A stretch of DNA of 64,000 nt from Capitulum mitella (Eukaryota; Arthropoda; Thecostraca; Pollicipedomorpha; Pollicipedidae): contig CP099846.1 in the NCBI GenBank assembly GCA_030062745.1, positions 3,038,001 to 3,102,000 of the forward strand, read 5' to 3'. Positions within the stretch are counted from its first letter, which is position 1; every line of letters starts with the position of its first letter. The position numbers and the translations under genes were made by a program. This document shows, piece by piece, positions 24,506-35,578 of the stretch. The notes under the pieces are model-generated. The model was not told the DNA's origin and ran no database searches. It saw nothing but the letters and a program-made list of their open reading frames with translations.

Positions 24506-24749
24506 CTACGCCGACACGATCTGCGATCTGGACAGGCGTGACTGCTCTCTGCGGCACGTCAACAGCCCCCATTACGGAGCGCGGCCGGCGCCCCTGTCAG
24601 CCAGCTCGGCGTGGCGATTCGAGACGCGCCACGGGCGTGCTCCCTCCGCGTCCGACCATTAAAAACAAGACGATCCTTCAGCAATGTAAGGTCACGCTAA
24701 ACTGGAGGTCCTCGGGCTATCGCTGTCTCCGCAAACAGCGTTGCATGCA

Positions 24750-24796
24750 CACGATTGGTCCTCGCCGCAGGAGGTCTACTAAAGGATGGTATATAA
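24750..24796 (+). promoter_or_regulatory. Core promoter of tyrosine-rich gene 1
   Basis: An ATTGGTCC box (inverted CCAAT) at about 24754 lies about 35 bp upstream of TATATAA at 24790-24796. The ATG follows at 24842, which leaves room for a very short 5' UTR. The same ATTGG-then-TATA order occurs upstream of the other four paralogues. Confidence 0.7.
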
Positions 24797-24841
24797 CAGG
24801 TAGCGTTCCCGGCAACACGCAGTAATCTGTTCCCTGGCAAC

Positions 24842-26179
24842 ATGAAGTGCGTGGTACGTATCAAACCTGCAGCATTCCAGCGTAAATGGCAATTCTGTGT
24901 TTGGCCCTATCTTCAACAGAATCATTTTCTGTGCTTTGATGTGCAATTATGTGTCAGTCCTAATGTTGGTCGATTTTATGAAACGTCCAGTATAGAGTCT
25001 GTATCTGTGGTGCATTTCTATATTTATTTGTGTTCGCTAAAGAACGACTAATTCAAGCCGTTCAGTTTTTGTGAAATGATGTATGGTCTTTTCCTTCATG
25101 GAAGGCTAAAATGGCTGGGTTTCATTGTAATTTTTCCTGCGGTGGGCATTTCTGCAACTCACATTTTCTGAAACGGTGAGAGCGGGACTTATCCTGGAGT
25201 ATCGGGAGTCCACGGAACTGTTTGAACACGCTGCCATTTTCCGCAGTACCTCAGGCTGTAGGACGCGGTCGACAGAGGCCCATGACGTTTGTTCTGCTGT
25301 CCTGTTCTCAGGCCCTGCTGTTGGTTGCGGTGACTTGTGCCTCGGCACAGGTCGCCTACTACACGTACACAACGCATCCGTTCTACAGAGCCTACTACAA
25401 CCCCTACCTCGTGAGTGCAGGCCGGACAGTTTGGAGCTGCACATCTGACCTGCTGGCTGCATTACGTGTCCCCGTCATATCGTCATGTCTTTTGGAGTAT
25501 CTACTTCAAAATTAACTGAATTTGCAAAATGCTGCCCATTTATCCCAGTTCTGCACTAGCTTTACATTTCTCGGATTGTAAAATGTCTTAAATCTCAAGC
25601 ATGTGCATGTACTTAGAAGAAAAACACAATTTCGCTCCCAGACAACATTGTCACTGTTTCAGAGCTGTACGAGCGCCTAGTTAGGAAAGAAACATGTCTT
25701 TCCTCCCAAATAACACAATCAGTACTTACATTTATGTTATTTTTCAGCTGAGAAAGAAGCGTTCTGCCCCTGAAGCCCCAGCCGACGACCAGCAGGCGGA
25801 CAACGCCCTATTGTACAGCAGTGTGTACTCTCCGTACACTCCTCTCGTGTACTCGTACCCGTCAGTGTACAATCCGTACGGAGTGCCGTTCCTCCGCAAG
25901 AAGCGCTCTGCCCCTGAAGCTCCCGCCGGCGACCAGCAGGCGGACAACGCCCTGTTGTACAGCAGTGTGTACTCTCCGTACACTCCTCTCGTGTACTCGT
26001 ACCCGTCAGTGTACAACCCGTATGGAGTGCCGTTCCTCCGCAAGAAGCGCTCTGCCCCTGAAGCCCCCGCCGACGACCAGCAGGCGGACAACGCCCTATT
26101 GTACAGCAGTGTGTACTCTTCGTACGTGCCCAGATTTTATTCCCATTATGGCTACCCTTACACCTTCTACAAGAAATAG
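24842..26179 (+). CDS. Tyrosine-rich secreted repeat protein, paralogue 1
   Basis: Join 24842..24853, 25312..25410 and 25748..26179; about 180 aa. Introns are 458 and 337 nt, both phase 0. Residues 1-16 (MKCV then ALLLVAVTCASA) form a signal peptide broken by intron 1 after codon 4. Exon 3 is three tandem units of 48, 48 and 47 residues (25748-25891, 25892-26035, 26036-26179). Each starts RKKRSAPEAPADDQQADNAL and continues with a tyrosine/proline/serine-rich tract (YSPYTPLVYSYPSVYNPYG). The last unit ends YKK. RKKR is a furin-type site, so the secreted chain could be cut into near-identical tyrosine-rich peptides. It is the most divergent of the five paralogues, lacking the AAHPYS motif and having SAPEAP at every unit. 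No AATAAA is evident in the 300 bp after the stop. The family is unknown to me; a cuticle or other extracellular-matrix role is inferred from composition and gene structure. Confidence 0.85.
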
Positions 26180-28298
26180 ACGGACCAGCCCTGCGCGACT
26201 TCACCGACTTCCCGACCGCCCCTACGTGTTCTTCGCCGCGTGAATTCGCAACTTGCACGCACCTGACATGTGCTCAAGTGTGAATGACGCCCTTATTGTA
26301 GTGTCGCTGAAAACAAAATGCAAAAAAAAAACATTTCCCAGGTTTTTTCGCACGGGCAGTAACCTGAGATTGTGCACAATGAACAGTGTTGCTGTGAACA
26401 AGGTCAAACAACAATGCTCCAAGAATACGGCGATCAAATTGCTCACTGCGTCTCCAAATAGTCTCATCTGACGCCGGATTGTGTCCGACTGCAAATTCAT
26501 ACGTCAGTGGATTTACCGTACGAAATGCGCGAAACAGCCTGAATCTAATCTCAGTTCACGTTGAGGGCTTCACTTAACCTGGCATCGGAGAAACAGCGAT
26601 GTATCTTTGGCCATGAAATACCAAATTTCGGCGGAACGATTTTCTGCGACATTTTTGTCTTGTTATGTGATTTATATTTGGGACTACTGTAACCATACAC
26701 GTAGCTCAGGGCTGCAGCTCATCTCCTTCAATGAAATGGGTCATGTTCTGCAAGTGTAACAATGGTTTTCGTTATGCCCATTTTCGACCACTTGAGATAT
26801 GCAAACAAGAACCATTAACAGTACAAATCGTGGGCCTGTCCAAGCGGCATCAAGGGCCAGTGCCCCCTTGAGGATTGAAGATTTAGCTTATTATTTACTT
26901 CATTTTCGGCGACAGAAGAAGGACTTCCTGACGCCGAAAATGAAGTGGCCGAAACCTGAATAGTTCTCCGTTTTGGGGATTTAAACCTGTCCTGGTCACC
27001 ATCTTGGCGAAATCCTGGCTACGTCCGTGTTACAGGTCATTACGATACGAGACAGAAAGCTCCAAGCCTGTATGGTAATACGCATTTGCTTGAGACTCGG
27101 AGTCAGGCGTTCCGTAACATGACAAAAAGGAAACATTTCTTTGCAGTGCAATTATTGCCAATTAAATATATTCCTTCCCAGGATGGGTCATGGCCACATT
27201 CACAGTCACTGACCGATACAGTTTCATTTTTGGCAGCGAATGATACTCACTCAGGGACAATTGCCAAGAAACACACAGAGTTACTGACTGGAGAATGAGA
27301 ACAAAGTGACGAAGTATCACCACTTGAAAGAAGAGGCACGAATGCTTATAGCTCACGTTTGACAATACGCCACCAGGAGCGCGAATTTCGAAATATGATA
27401 GGACTGTCTCATGACTAGGCATCAAGAAAAAGCAGTCCCGTAGCGTCTAGTCAGAGTGTTAGTAGTACAGTCAGATGTAGGGTTCGTTGTACCAGCTAAC
27501 CAGCACTGATGAGTTTTCCGTTGCGCGCCATTTGATGGAAAATGTGATTCTGTTATTGTTTGTTGTGGTCCTGACGCAAAACAATCCAGCATATTTTACG
27601 TGGGGTTGTTAAATAGGTAGGTTTGATTCGACGCAAGATAACCTTGTCGATGAAGGCCGATCTACTCGGCTAAACAAGGATCAAAGTGCTGCACTGCTGA
27701 CGCCAGTGGATTTTTTTTTAAATCCGATGTAAAGTATTAAAAAGAGCAATATTTATAGCATTCATTGCAGATGAGTACAAAACAAGTCTGGAAACAAAAA
27801 TCTGCCAAGGCACTACTTCCGAAAAATTTGGACACACACTGAAGATCCGCTAAAATAAGCCCTGCCTAACGAACATCATGTAACCAATGTATCAGGAACA
27901 TACAACAGAAACCTGGGAGCTCTTTGCACATCAGAATTTTTCGTTCTCCTCTACAGCTCACTGATTTTGCCTCATCTTACACACTGCAGCCGTATCCGGG
28001 GATCCAACACTCCTTGTATTGACAAACAGGTAAACTAAGTTTAGCATTTGCACCACGCGAAAACGGACCATCGTGCTCGGCTGATCATCGGTGCCGATCC
28101 TGGTACTCATACTTCCCATCTGTTCCGATGAATATAACATTTAAAATTCCCTGTCCTATTCAAATCCCAATTTTTGATGATTCTTCGTGACCTTTTAGGT
28201 AGTCGTCTTCCCCGGCCCCTTTCCAGCAAAATCGCACTTTCCCATGAGCTTAGACCAAAGAGAGACTGAAAACACTTACAGCCACAATCAGACCGACA
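26180..28298. other. Intergenic, no gene recognised
   Basis: This stretch contains a perfect 15-bp inverted repeat (ACTTCATTTTCGGCG at 26897-26911 and its complement at 26932-26946, loop about 20 nt). No coding region or transposon is recognised. Confidence 0.35.
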
Positions 28299-28652
28299 CA
28301 GGGACGTAGCCAGGGGGGGGGGCATGGGGTCATGTCCCCCCTAAACCAAGTGGTCTACACTATATGTATAGCGATTCTGCAGGAGAACGGAATAATGATC
28401 ATATATATGTTGCAAATGTAAACATTATATGTTTTCCTGTGCGTAAAATATGAGGTGGATTACGTAAAATTGCTGCGCTTCCTATAAATTTCGTCACATG
28501 CCAACGGCGTACGACAAAACTTGACATTTGGCCCCCTCCTGAGGGGGGGGGCATTTGTCATTTGACATTTGGCCCCCTCCTGAGGGGGCCAAATGTCGTA
28601 GCATAGCATAGCATATGTCATAGCACGTAGCCAAATCCTGGCTACGTGCCTG
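28299..28652. mobile_element. hAT-like miniature element, family C, copy 2
   Basis: Inverted ends CAGGGACGTAGCCAGG and CCTGGCTACGTGCCTG are flanked by a perfect 8-bp duplication, GACCGACA (28291-28298 and 28653-28660). The right part contains a partial internal duplication of the GCCCCCTCCTGAGGGGG segment. It is 354 bp with no coding capacity. Confidence 0.88.
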
Positions 28653-28772
28653 GACCGACAGCAGTAAACGTACCATCTAACTGCAGGGTAAAAACTGTCG
28701 GATTTTTTTCAATTTTTGCTCGGGCCCTAACATAGTTTTACATTAACTCTGTGGCGATGACGATAAAGAAAT

Positions 28773-28935
28773 CATAGGCGCAAACAAGGGGCCCGGGGGG
28801 CACGGCTCCTTCCCCTTAGACCCACATTATTTGTGGAAACCGTTGCACATCGTCTTACCGGCAGGCGGTTTTCGTATGACTTCAGTCCACTCTAAGCTTC
28901 GGTCCCCCCTGAAGAAAATCCTGGCTCCGCCCCTG
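28773..28935. mobile_element. Short hAT-like miniature element
   Basis: The right end reads CCTGGCTCCGCCCCTG; the left end CATAGGCGCAAACAAGGGG is a degenerate counterpart. A perfect 8-bp duplication, AAAGAAAT, flanks it (28765-28772 and 28936-28943). At 163 bp it is non-autonomous. Its right end resembles family C but the interior does not clearly match. Confidence 0.65.
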
Positions 28936-28943
28936 AAAGAAAT

Positions 28944-31445
28944 GACTTCAAAATGACTTGCAGCCGCCCGCCCCCTCCCCCTGAACTCGGCTATCGCGCT
29001 ACAAATGGCGTCATGCGTGATGCAAATGCCGCAATTTACTTTGTTCATCTAGTCTAGCCGCATACGCATCGTGACGTTGCCACCACGGCTTTGTGCGAGT
29101 GTTCGAAATCACTCAAATCTGATAATGCAGTGGCGGCATCCGATTCGCCAGTTTCGGAAATCCTGGGGCCTGGATAGCCCCCGCCAGGACGGCGAATGAT
29201 GTCCTCTATGTTCTGTCTCGGCCCAGTTGGCTGACGCACCCGAGACCCAGCTGCCGCAGCGCGGGGTCTCGAGCGGCCGGAGCGCGGGCTCTGGCGCGAT
29301 ACCGCAGTCATGGCTGCACGCGGCTCGTTGTCTTACGGCTTCACTAGCTTTTACTTGACACTGACGATGACGTCACCAAGGTAAACATGTTTTGCAATTC
29401 CATGTCGAATTTCATTTCGCCGTTTCATTGTCGATGTTTTACACTGCATGACTTTAGTTTACAACGCATGTTAAAATGAACTGACGGTTCAGTATGGAGC
29501 ATTAAAGAGCCGTAAAAGTTAAGTTCAACATTGTATTGACCATGACGTCATAAAGACAACCATGTTTTGTTTTTCGGCGTCTGAACGTACTTTGCCGCGT
29601 CATAGTCGATGTTTGTTGATTGCCGATGAAGAGCTGTAAAGTGAAGTTTAATATGATATTGACATTGACGACATAATGACAGCTATATTTAGCGATTTGA
29701 CTCCCAGTTTTACTTCCGCCATTCCATTGTCGACATTTTTATACTGTATATTGAATGTGGTTTGCATTGCATACTAGCATGAACTGTGGGTTCAATATCG
29801 AGCATCCCAGACCTCATACTAGGTCATCTTAGGCCCAGTACGCATTTGTCGTTTTCCGAGTACAGCGAAAATACGTTTTAAAAAGTAACTAAACGAACGT
29901 ATTTTTCGAACAGATATATTCACAGAATTTCTGACGACACCCTGCACGTGCGACGAATACAGCAGGCTCCTGAAACAATGCAACATTTCCGCGGTCTGAC
30001 ATTTAGCGGTTTTCTGCGGATTTCAGCGTACTGAGTAAACCAAGTGGTGTCCGACTGTCGCTGCGAACGACCGGCGCGGAGATATCGGCCCTTGGGACGC
30101 TACGCAACAGTCTGTGAAAATGTGCAACATGACGAAATCGACATGACGTTGCACGAGTTACATTTGACTAGTTTTGTTATCTTAATTCGAATCCGTACAG
30201 AAGCAACACAGGCCACGGATCCCATGGGTGTGAACGACATCTACGGTTGGCCTTGACTACTTGCGAACAATGTCTATTCAGAATCGTATTCTCTATGCTT
30301 TCGATGGGCTTAAAAACTCCAAATCATGCAAGGAAGCTCAAGACCAAACACACAAGTTGCTGCGGCATATCTTGACCATCTTTTCCCGTCAACTTCCGAA
30401 CGATAAAAAGCGACAAATTCCACATTTTTCGCCCAAACAATACGCGTATCAGGTCATTACAGGTGAGGTCATCACTTCGCAACCTAAATCACAGGAGCGG
30501 TTTCAAGGCATCGTTTACATTTCCGCACCTGCCCTGTTCTTGGGAAATAGCTTGTAAGAAGCTCATCAAGGATGACACAAAGGACAAGCGCAATACCCCC
30601 AACTCATTTGTCACCTAACGTGAGGCCATCAGCGATCATTTGTCGGCTGTGTACGGTACTGATTTAACTTCCTGTTTGTCACGTATGTGGCTTTGATGGC
30701 CAAGGTATTGTGAATACAAAGAAATGTCACATCTGAACCCCTCATGCACTTCTTCGCCATAAACTTGTCAGTGGCCAAAGATCAGGTCATGACACCGCTT
30801 CTGCTCGAAAACTAGATTGTCTAGCGCAAATTTTTATGACTCGTGATTAATGAAAATGTCCCGTTCCTAGTAACTGGAACGTGACGAACCTCAGCCAACA
30901 GCGAATAAAAAACGTTGCCAGTCAACAGCAAACTTGAAATCGCATTGCTGCACGGCTCGCTTCAGCCGTGCTGCTAGAGACGGGCTAAGAATTAACTTTT
31001 TAAGCTTGCGACGTTAACCGATTTTAATTAAATTTATTTGGCAGAGGCCTGACGGCAACGGCATTATGTCGTCGGGACGTTCCGCACGTGACCGAGCTCG
31101 AGCTTCGGGTCAGATCGTGGCTTTGTCACATGTTGTTCAACCCACAACGCAGGGGCTTGATGCGCAGGCTATGCATGCGTCGCATTGATACTCAGACATT
31201 GTTCTTTTTAGTTATCGAAATATTGATATCGCAAAATGCCGCATTATGAAGATATTCCTGATAACCCATTTTAAATGTACAGTCCCAATGTCATTTGCTG
31301 CTTAAATCGCCCTCTGTTATACTGCCCAAAACGGAATCTTAAAACACCGATCGAATACGCGCAGGAATTTGCCGTTGATAAATGTCATGCGTATTGATAC
31401 CAACCTCACATCGATGCTGTTTTCTCTGCTTTAAATTTCTTGTAG
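28944..31445. other. Mostly featureless, no gene recognised
   Basis: Apart from the doubtful ORF at 29054-29311, I see no supported feature. A short plus-strand frame at about 31066-31188 (MSSGRSARDRARASGQIVAL) precedes the candidate exon at 31446 and might be related to it, but no fitting donor was found. Confidence 0.25.
29054..29311 (-). CDS. Unassigned ORF, possible N-terminal exon
   Basis: An 85-codon frame begins MTAVSRQSPRSGRSRPRAAA and later contains PRQNIEDIIRRPGGGYPG and SDAATALSDLSDFEHSHK. It is GC-rich, with a basic, disordered N-terminus followed by an acidic, serine-containing part. It reads like the start of a regulatory protein, but no homologue comes to mind and no downstream exon was found. 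It may be a chance frame in a GC-rich patch. Confidence 0.2.
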   Translation of the reverse strand: MTAVSRQSPRSGRSRPRAAAAGSRVRQPTGPRQNIEDIIRRPGGGYPGPRISETGESDAATALSDLSDFEHSHKAVVATSRCVCG

Positions 31446-31664
31446 GGTCCAAAAGGATCGCCACCGAACACATCTGCTTCGTCTTTCCTGTCAGATCAAT
31501 CATACCAACCCGTTAATGTTAAAACGCGCAGAAAAAGACGAGATGAGTTCCGTGCGGTTAAACACAGGATAGCAGGCACCGAACCGTTCACAAGAGCCCA
31601 GGCAGTTGCTGGATATCGAAACGCCATCATAGGAAGAACTATGAGAAATGCGAACAGAGTCTAA
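31446..31664 (+). CDS. Candidate terminal exon, unassigned
   Basis: A pyrimidine-rich acceptor (TTTCTTGTAG, ending at 31445) opens a 73-codon frame ending in TAA at 31662-31664. The translation (GPKGSPPNTSASSFLSDQ, then VKTRRKRRDEFRAVKHRIAG, then a QAVAGYRNAIIGRTMRNAN end) has a serine-rich start and a basic helix-like end, with no low complexity. I do not recognise the family, and upstream exons are not identified. It may belong to a gene or to a decayed transposon. Confidence 0.3.
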   Translation, partial: GPKGSPPNTSASSFLSDQSYQPVNVKTRRKRRDEFRAVKHRIAGTEPFTRAQAVAGYRNAIIGRTMRNANRV

Positions 31665-31955
31665 AGGGCAAAAATAATATGAGGGAAATACATCTTCAGA
31701 GGCGACATTTTTCTGACAGACTATTTTTCGTACAGCACGCAGCGGGGCATTAAATGCATTGTTTCATTTTTACAGCTACGACACTCCAAACTGAGAGGTC
31801 CTTGTCTCAACACCAGAACAGACACGTTACAAGGAAACAAAAAGAGAAACAAAAACTGTCTGACATCTCTAGACGAAGCTGTACACGAGGCGTATATCCG
31901 CCTCCGTTCCCACGAGTGGGAGCTCAGGTCCGCCGAAGATCAAGCGACCCCCGTC

Positions 31956-32219
31956 TGAAATGAAAGCATCGTCACCAACGCTGATTGGCTAGTTTGGTGG
32001 CAAGAAATGGTGGTTTGCGATGCCCGTGGCAAGAGTTGGGCTGCAGTTGTTACAAGGGTAGGAGCCCGTGGTTCACTGGCACAGGTAGTCGTGCGAAACA
32101 GATTTGGAGAGAGCAGGTACTCGTATATGTTTCTCCTCGCCTTTCCTGACCGCAGAGCTTTCGAAACAACCCACATGTTTTCGGGGTCAAAATGGGAAAA
32201 GAAAACCGTGAGGGAATAA
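31956..32219 (+). CDS. Unassigned ORF with compact-domain look
   Basis: An open frame after a TGA at about 31953 runs to a TAA at 32217-32219. Its translation includes NADWLVWWQEMVVCDARGK, AAVVTRVGARGSLAQVVVRN and YMFLLAFPDRRAF, a tryptophan- and beta-rich pattern that resembles a folded domain more than a random frame. The first ATG is at 32007. It lies about 600 bp upstream of tyrosine-rich gene 2 and just downstream of the candidate exon at 31446. No family is recognised; a transposon origin is possible. Confidence 0.3.
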
Positions 32220-32724
32220 CCACCGTAACTTGCGTTAAGAGAACTACGTGCTGTCTGGTTTCCTGGATGTTCGGATGCTACGCAAGGTTTTCTTCTTTCT
32301 GCTCGCGCGATACGCCGTGGATCATAAGACGGTCTATTTGCGGCATTACGAGATGGCTGAAAGAGCTCAAATTCGCTCCAGCATCCATAGGAGCCCGTAA
32401 TGGCACGTTCACCCTGTTGCTGTTTATGTCACTCGGCGTACACGTGAGTTAAATGGTCGTCTGGTGCTCCTAAACTGTCACCAACAGACGGCTATGCTTT
32501 CGGCGCTTCGCACAGCGGAGTGAGCGCAAAGATCATGACAGCAGATCAATCTGCAATGACGATAATCGCTGCGTAGTTTGTCCTTTATTTCGGAAATCAC
32601 CATAAGTTACTCTGCGTGATACATGATTTGTTAGATAACAAACAGGAATATTCTTTGTTTGGAACTGTGTAAAGCTGCAAAGAACGTCGTACAAAACAGG
32701 TTTTCTCAAGGACACAAGTTTTTG

Positions 32725-32800
32725 AAGGCGTTGCTGTTCAAAACGTGATCTGATTGGTCCTGCCTAGGGTGTGCCTTGAGTCGAGCCCCTGCATATAAGC
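32725..32800 (+). promoter_or_regulatory. Core promoter of tyrosine-rich gene 2
   Basis: In order there are AAGGCGTTGC (32725-32734), GATTGGTCC (32752-32760), CTAGGGTGTG and TATAAG (about 32794), then the ATG at 32847. The same blocks in the same order stand upstream of genes 3, 4 and 5, so this is a conserved promoter module and not chance similarity. Confidence 0.75.
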
Positions 32801-32846
32801 AGACGTTCTTTATCATCCAACATTATTCAGCTCAGCTGCTCTCATC

Positions 32847-33911
32847 ATGAAGTGCATTGTGAGCAAAACATTATATCTGCAAGAACTGTAATGCAATCGC
32901 TGTTTGCCTTTCTTACGAGAACCTTTAAACACAAATAAATGTCATTACTTTTTAAGTGCACTTAAGGCAAAAAGATATTTCATTAAATAACCTTGCATTC
33001 ATTGCCTCAGAGCCCTGGTACACATGCTTCGGGTCAAATGAGCATGCACATTTGTTCCAGGCGCTGCTGTTGGTTGTGGCCACGTGCGCTTCGGCGTACT
33101 ACTACACGCCGGTGGTGTACAGCGGGTACTACGGCTCTCCTTTCTCGTCGATCTGGGTAAGAGGCTTGTGCACCTGTTTGTCACGTAGAGTTTCTCTTGG
33201 TTTGTTATAAGCTCTAGATTGTTGTAAGTGGTCGCCGCATTTTTATCAAAACGAGCATGTTTCGATCCCTTCATGACATGAAACGTCAGCGTACAGCAGC
33301 GAGGCCTTCAGTTTAGGTCACAGCTATGTCGGACGGACTCCAATACTCGGGACATAGTCGGACTGTGACAGAAGTATTTGCCTGGTGATCAGATATGGCA
33401 GGAGCTGTAATTTTGAACGATGACCATTCTTGTAATTCCCCAGAGAAAGAAGCGGGCTGCCCCGGAGGCTCCCGCCGAGGACCAGAAGGCTGACGAAGCA
33501 CTGCTGTACAGCTACTATGCTGCCCACCCTTACTCCTCCTACTACGACTACTATCACCTCCTGAAGAAGCGCGAGGCCCCCGCTGAGGATCAGCAGGCTG
33601 ATGAGGCGCTGCTGTACAACTACTATGCTGCCCACCCTTACTCATACTACAACTATGTTCACTACCTGAACAAGCGTGAGGCCCCCGCTGAGGACCAGAA
33701 GGCTGATGAGGCCTTCCTCTACAACACCTACTACGGTGGCTACCCGTACTACTCGTCCTACTACGGCACTCCATTCTACCGCAAGAAGCGTGATGTGGAC
33801 CAGAAGGCCGACGACTCTCTGATGTTCTACTCCTCGCCGATGGCTTACAGCGCCTATGGAGCCTATGGAGCCTATGGGGCCTACGGCTACCCGTTCATCT
33901 ACAAGAAGTAA
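32847..33911 (+). CDS. Tyrosine-rich secreted repeat protein, paralogue 2
   Basis: Join 32847..32858, 33061..33156 and 33444..33911; about 191 aa. Introns are 202 and 287 nt, phase 0. Signal peptide MKCI-ALLLVVATCASA is followed by YYYTPVVYSGYYGSPFSSIW. Exon 3 (155 aa, 33 of them tyrosine) starts RKKRAAPEAPAEDQKADEAL and has units of about 35-43 residues ending in KKR, NKR or RKKR. Units 1-3 share APAEDQ(K/Q)ADEA(L/F)LY and then YYAAHPYS or YYGGYPYYSSY. The last unit starts DVDQKADDSLMFY and ends with four AYG triplets and YKK. One dibasic site is NKR here where the other copies have KKR. AATAAA is at 34044-34049. Secretion is well supported; processing at the dibasic sites and a structural or peptide role are inferred. 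Confidence 0.9.
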
Positions 33912-34108
33912 ACAAGACCTACTGCCCGGACGGCCTACTACAAAGACTGTTTGAAGGGTTCTCGCATTGCAAAACAGACAAAGATGCTGTTGATCGATCT
34001 CAGCGCTTTTCCTGTTACCTTATGTGACTTCGAAGGGTCTGTGAATAAAGCATCTCCCTATAAATTGTTTTGTTGATGTTGTTTGCTGATGCAGATATTT
34101 TGCTGAAT

Positions 34109-34352
34109 ACCCGTTCATCTGCAAGAAGGAAACGATAAATACTGCCCCGAAGGTCACTACAACGAGAACCTGAAGCGTTCGCCCTTCGCAAAGCACGCAA
34201 GGATGATGCTGATTCCGACACCTTCGTAATCACTGTGAGTGAATTCCTGGTTTCAGTAAATAAAGCATCTCTTTCAAAACAGTATTCTCTTGAACTTTTT
34301 GACGGCTAACAGAAAGGAATGTGATTTTGGTTCGGTGCGATGAAATGTACTT
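34109..34352 (+). pseudogene. Orphan 3' end of a gene 3/4-type paralogue
   Basis: The segment starts with a relic of the coding end (YPFICKK, no proper stop). It continues with sequence matching the 3' UTR of genes 3 and 4 (CTGAAGCGTTCGCCCTTCGC, then AATAAAGCATCTCTTTC near 34259). It lies directly downstream of the true 3' UTR of gene 2, so two 3' ends stand in tandem. This is a remnant of an ancestral end or of unequal crossing-over. Confidence 0.75.
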
Positions 34353-34355
34353 TAA

Positions 34356-35574
34356 CCCGTCCCCGACTGGGGGGGTGGCAGTTGACTGCCCCCCCTGAGG
34401 TTTTTCTGGCATTGCGAGAGAACCAACAAACACAGAGCCACGAAACTTTGTGTACGTTTTGCTCCATCAATTTTACGTCTCGTGTCAAAATTTTGACCTG
34501 AGGTCAGCTCAGGTGCCTGACCTAGGTCAGGTCAAACAGACCTATGTTCAAAAAAGTTTAACGCCCTCTAACTTTTTCGCAAAACAAGATATCTCAGTAA
34601 TACTTTCAGAGAGTAGTGACCGTGATAGATGCAACAAATCTGCTATCTCAGATTTTTCGGAATTTTCCAGGTCATTGACCTAAGGTCAAGCCCATTTTTA
34701 AGACATATCGCCGTTTTTTCGGAAATTGACGGAATATTCCATAACATTTTTAGTGTGGAATGAAGCAGACATCTACTTACCGTCATTGGACAAAGTATCA
34801 GTGACCTCCAGCCATTGACCTGAGGTCAGGTCACGAATAACTGTAGTGGGCCAAAATGTACCACCGTCAAAATCGACGATGAACTACTCAGAATGCGTAG
34901 AAAATGGCAGAACTAACTTGCACAGACGTAATTAATACCAGGAACCTCAAAAAGTTTGAAAAAGTAGCATATTTTGGAAATAAATAGGCTCTCGCGAATA
35001 AAGCTCCGCCAACTTTGTAGACTGGTAACTAATCAATTTTCCCAAAATTTAAGCATGAGAAACCATCACAAGAACCACAAAGATCAATAAAATTGACATA
35101 GATTGTCCTTTTTCGCGAAAATAAAGGAACGCCAAAATTAGTTCCCGTCAATTTGGTACCGCATGCGCCAGCGGCGCGCACTGACGGCCGACCGGGAGAA
35201 TTACGGTGTCTTTAACTCAACGTTTCGGTGTATATATTGAACAAATCTGAGGAAATTAGACGTGTATCGGCATCCGCGGACATTTACTTGTGCGCTGGTG
35301 CCTTTACCTATGCGTTATTAGTCACAGCCCTTGAGATTCAGGCCATTTCTCGGTCTTATGCAGTCGGCTATGAGAAAACATATATAGGGCGTAAATTGGC
35401 TTACATATTATCTAAAACTAAAAATGAGACCAGTTTCGAGCTCTTCTCGTCACAGGCTTTCGACCGGTATGCTTATTTTTATCGTGCGACCAACCGTTCG
35501 TGAGTTAGAGGGGGGGCAGTCAACTGCCCCCCCCAGTCGCCGATGTTCGGGACGGACCGACGGTCGTGCGCGGG
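34356..35574. mobile_element. TTAA-flanked non-autonomous element, family B
   Basis: TTAA at 34352-34355 and 35575-35578 flanks 1219 bp, beginning CCCGTCCCCGACTGGGGGGG and ending in CGGG. Subterminal inverted repeats share the cores CGACTGGGGGGG and GCAGTTGACTGCCCCCC. The interior has no transposase but several paired half-sites (TGACCTAGGTCA, TGACCTGAGGTCA, TGACCTAAGGTCA). The corresponding flank of gene 3 lacks the element. It is probably piggyBac-like, by its TTAA target and CCC ends. Confidence 0.8.
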
Positions 35575-35578
35575 TTAA

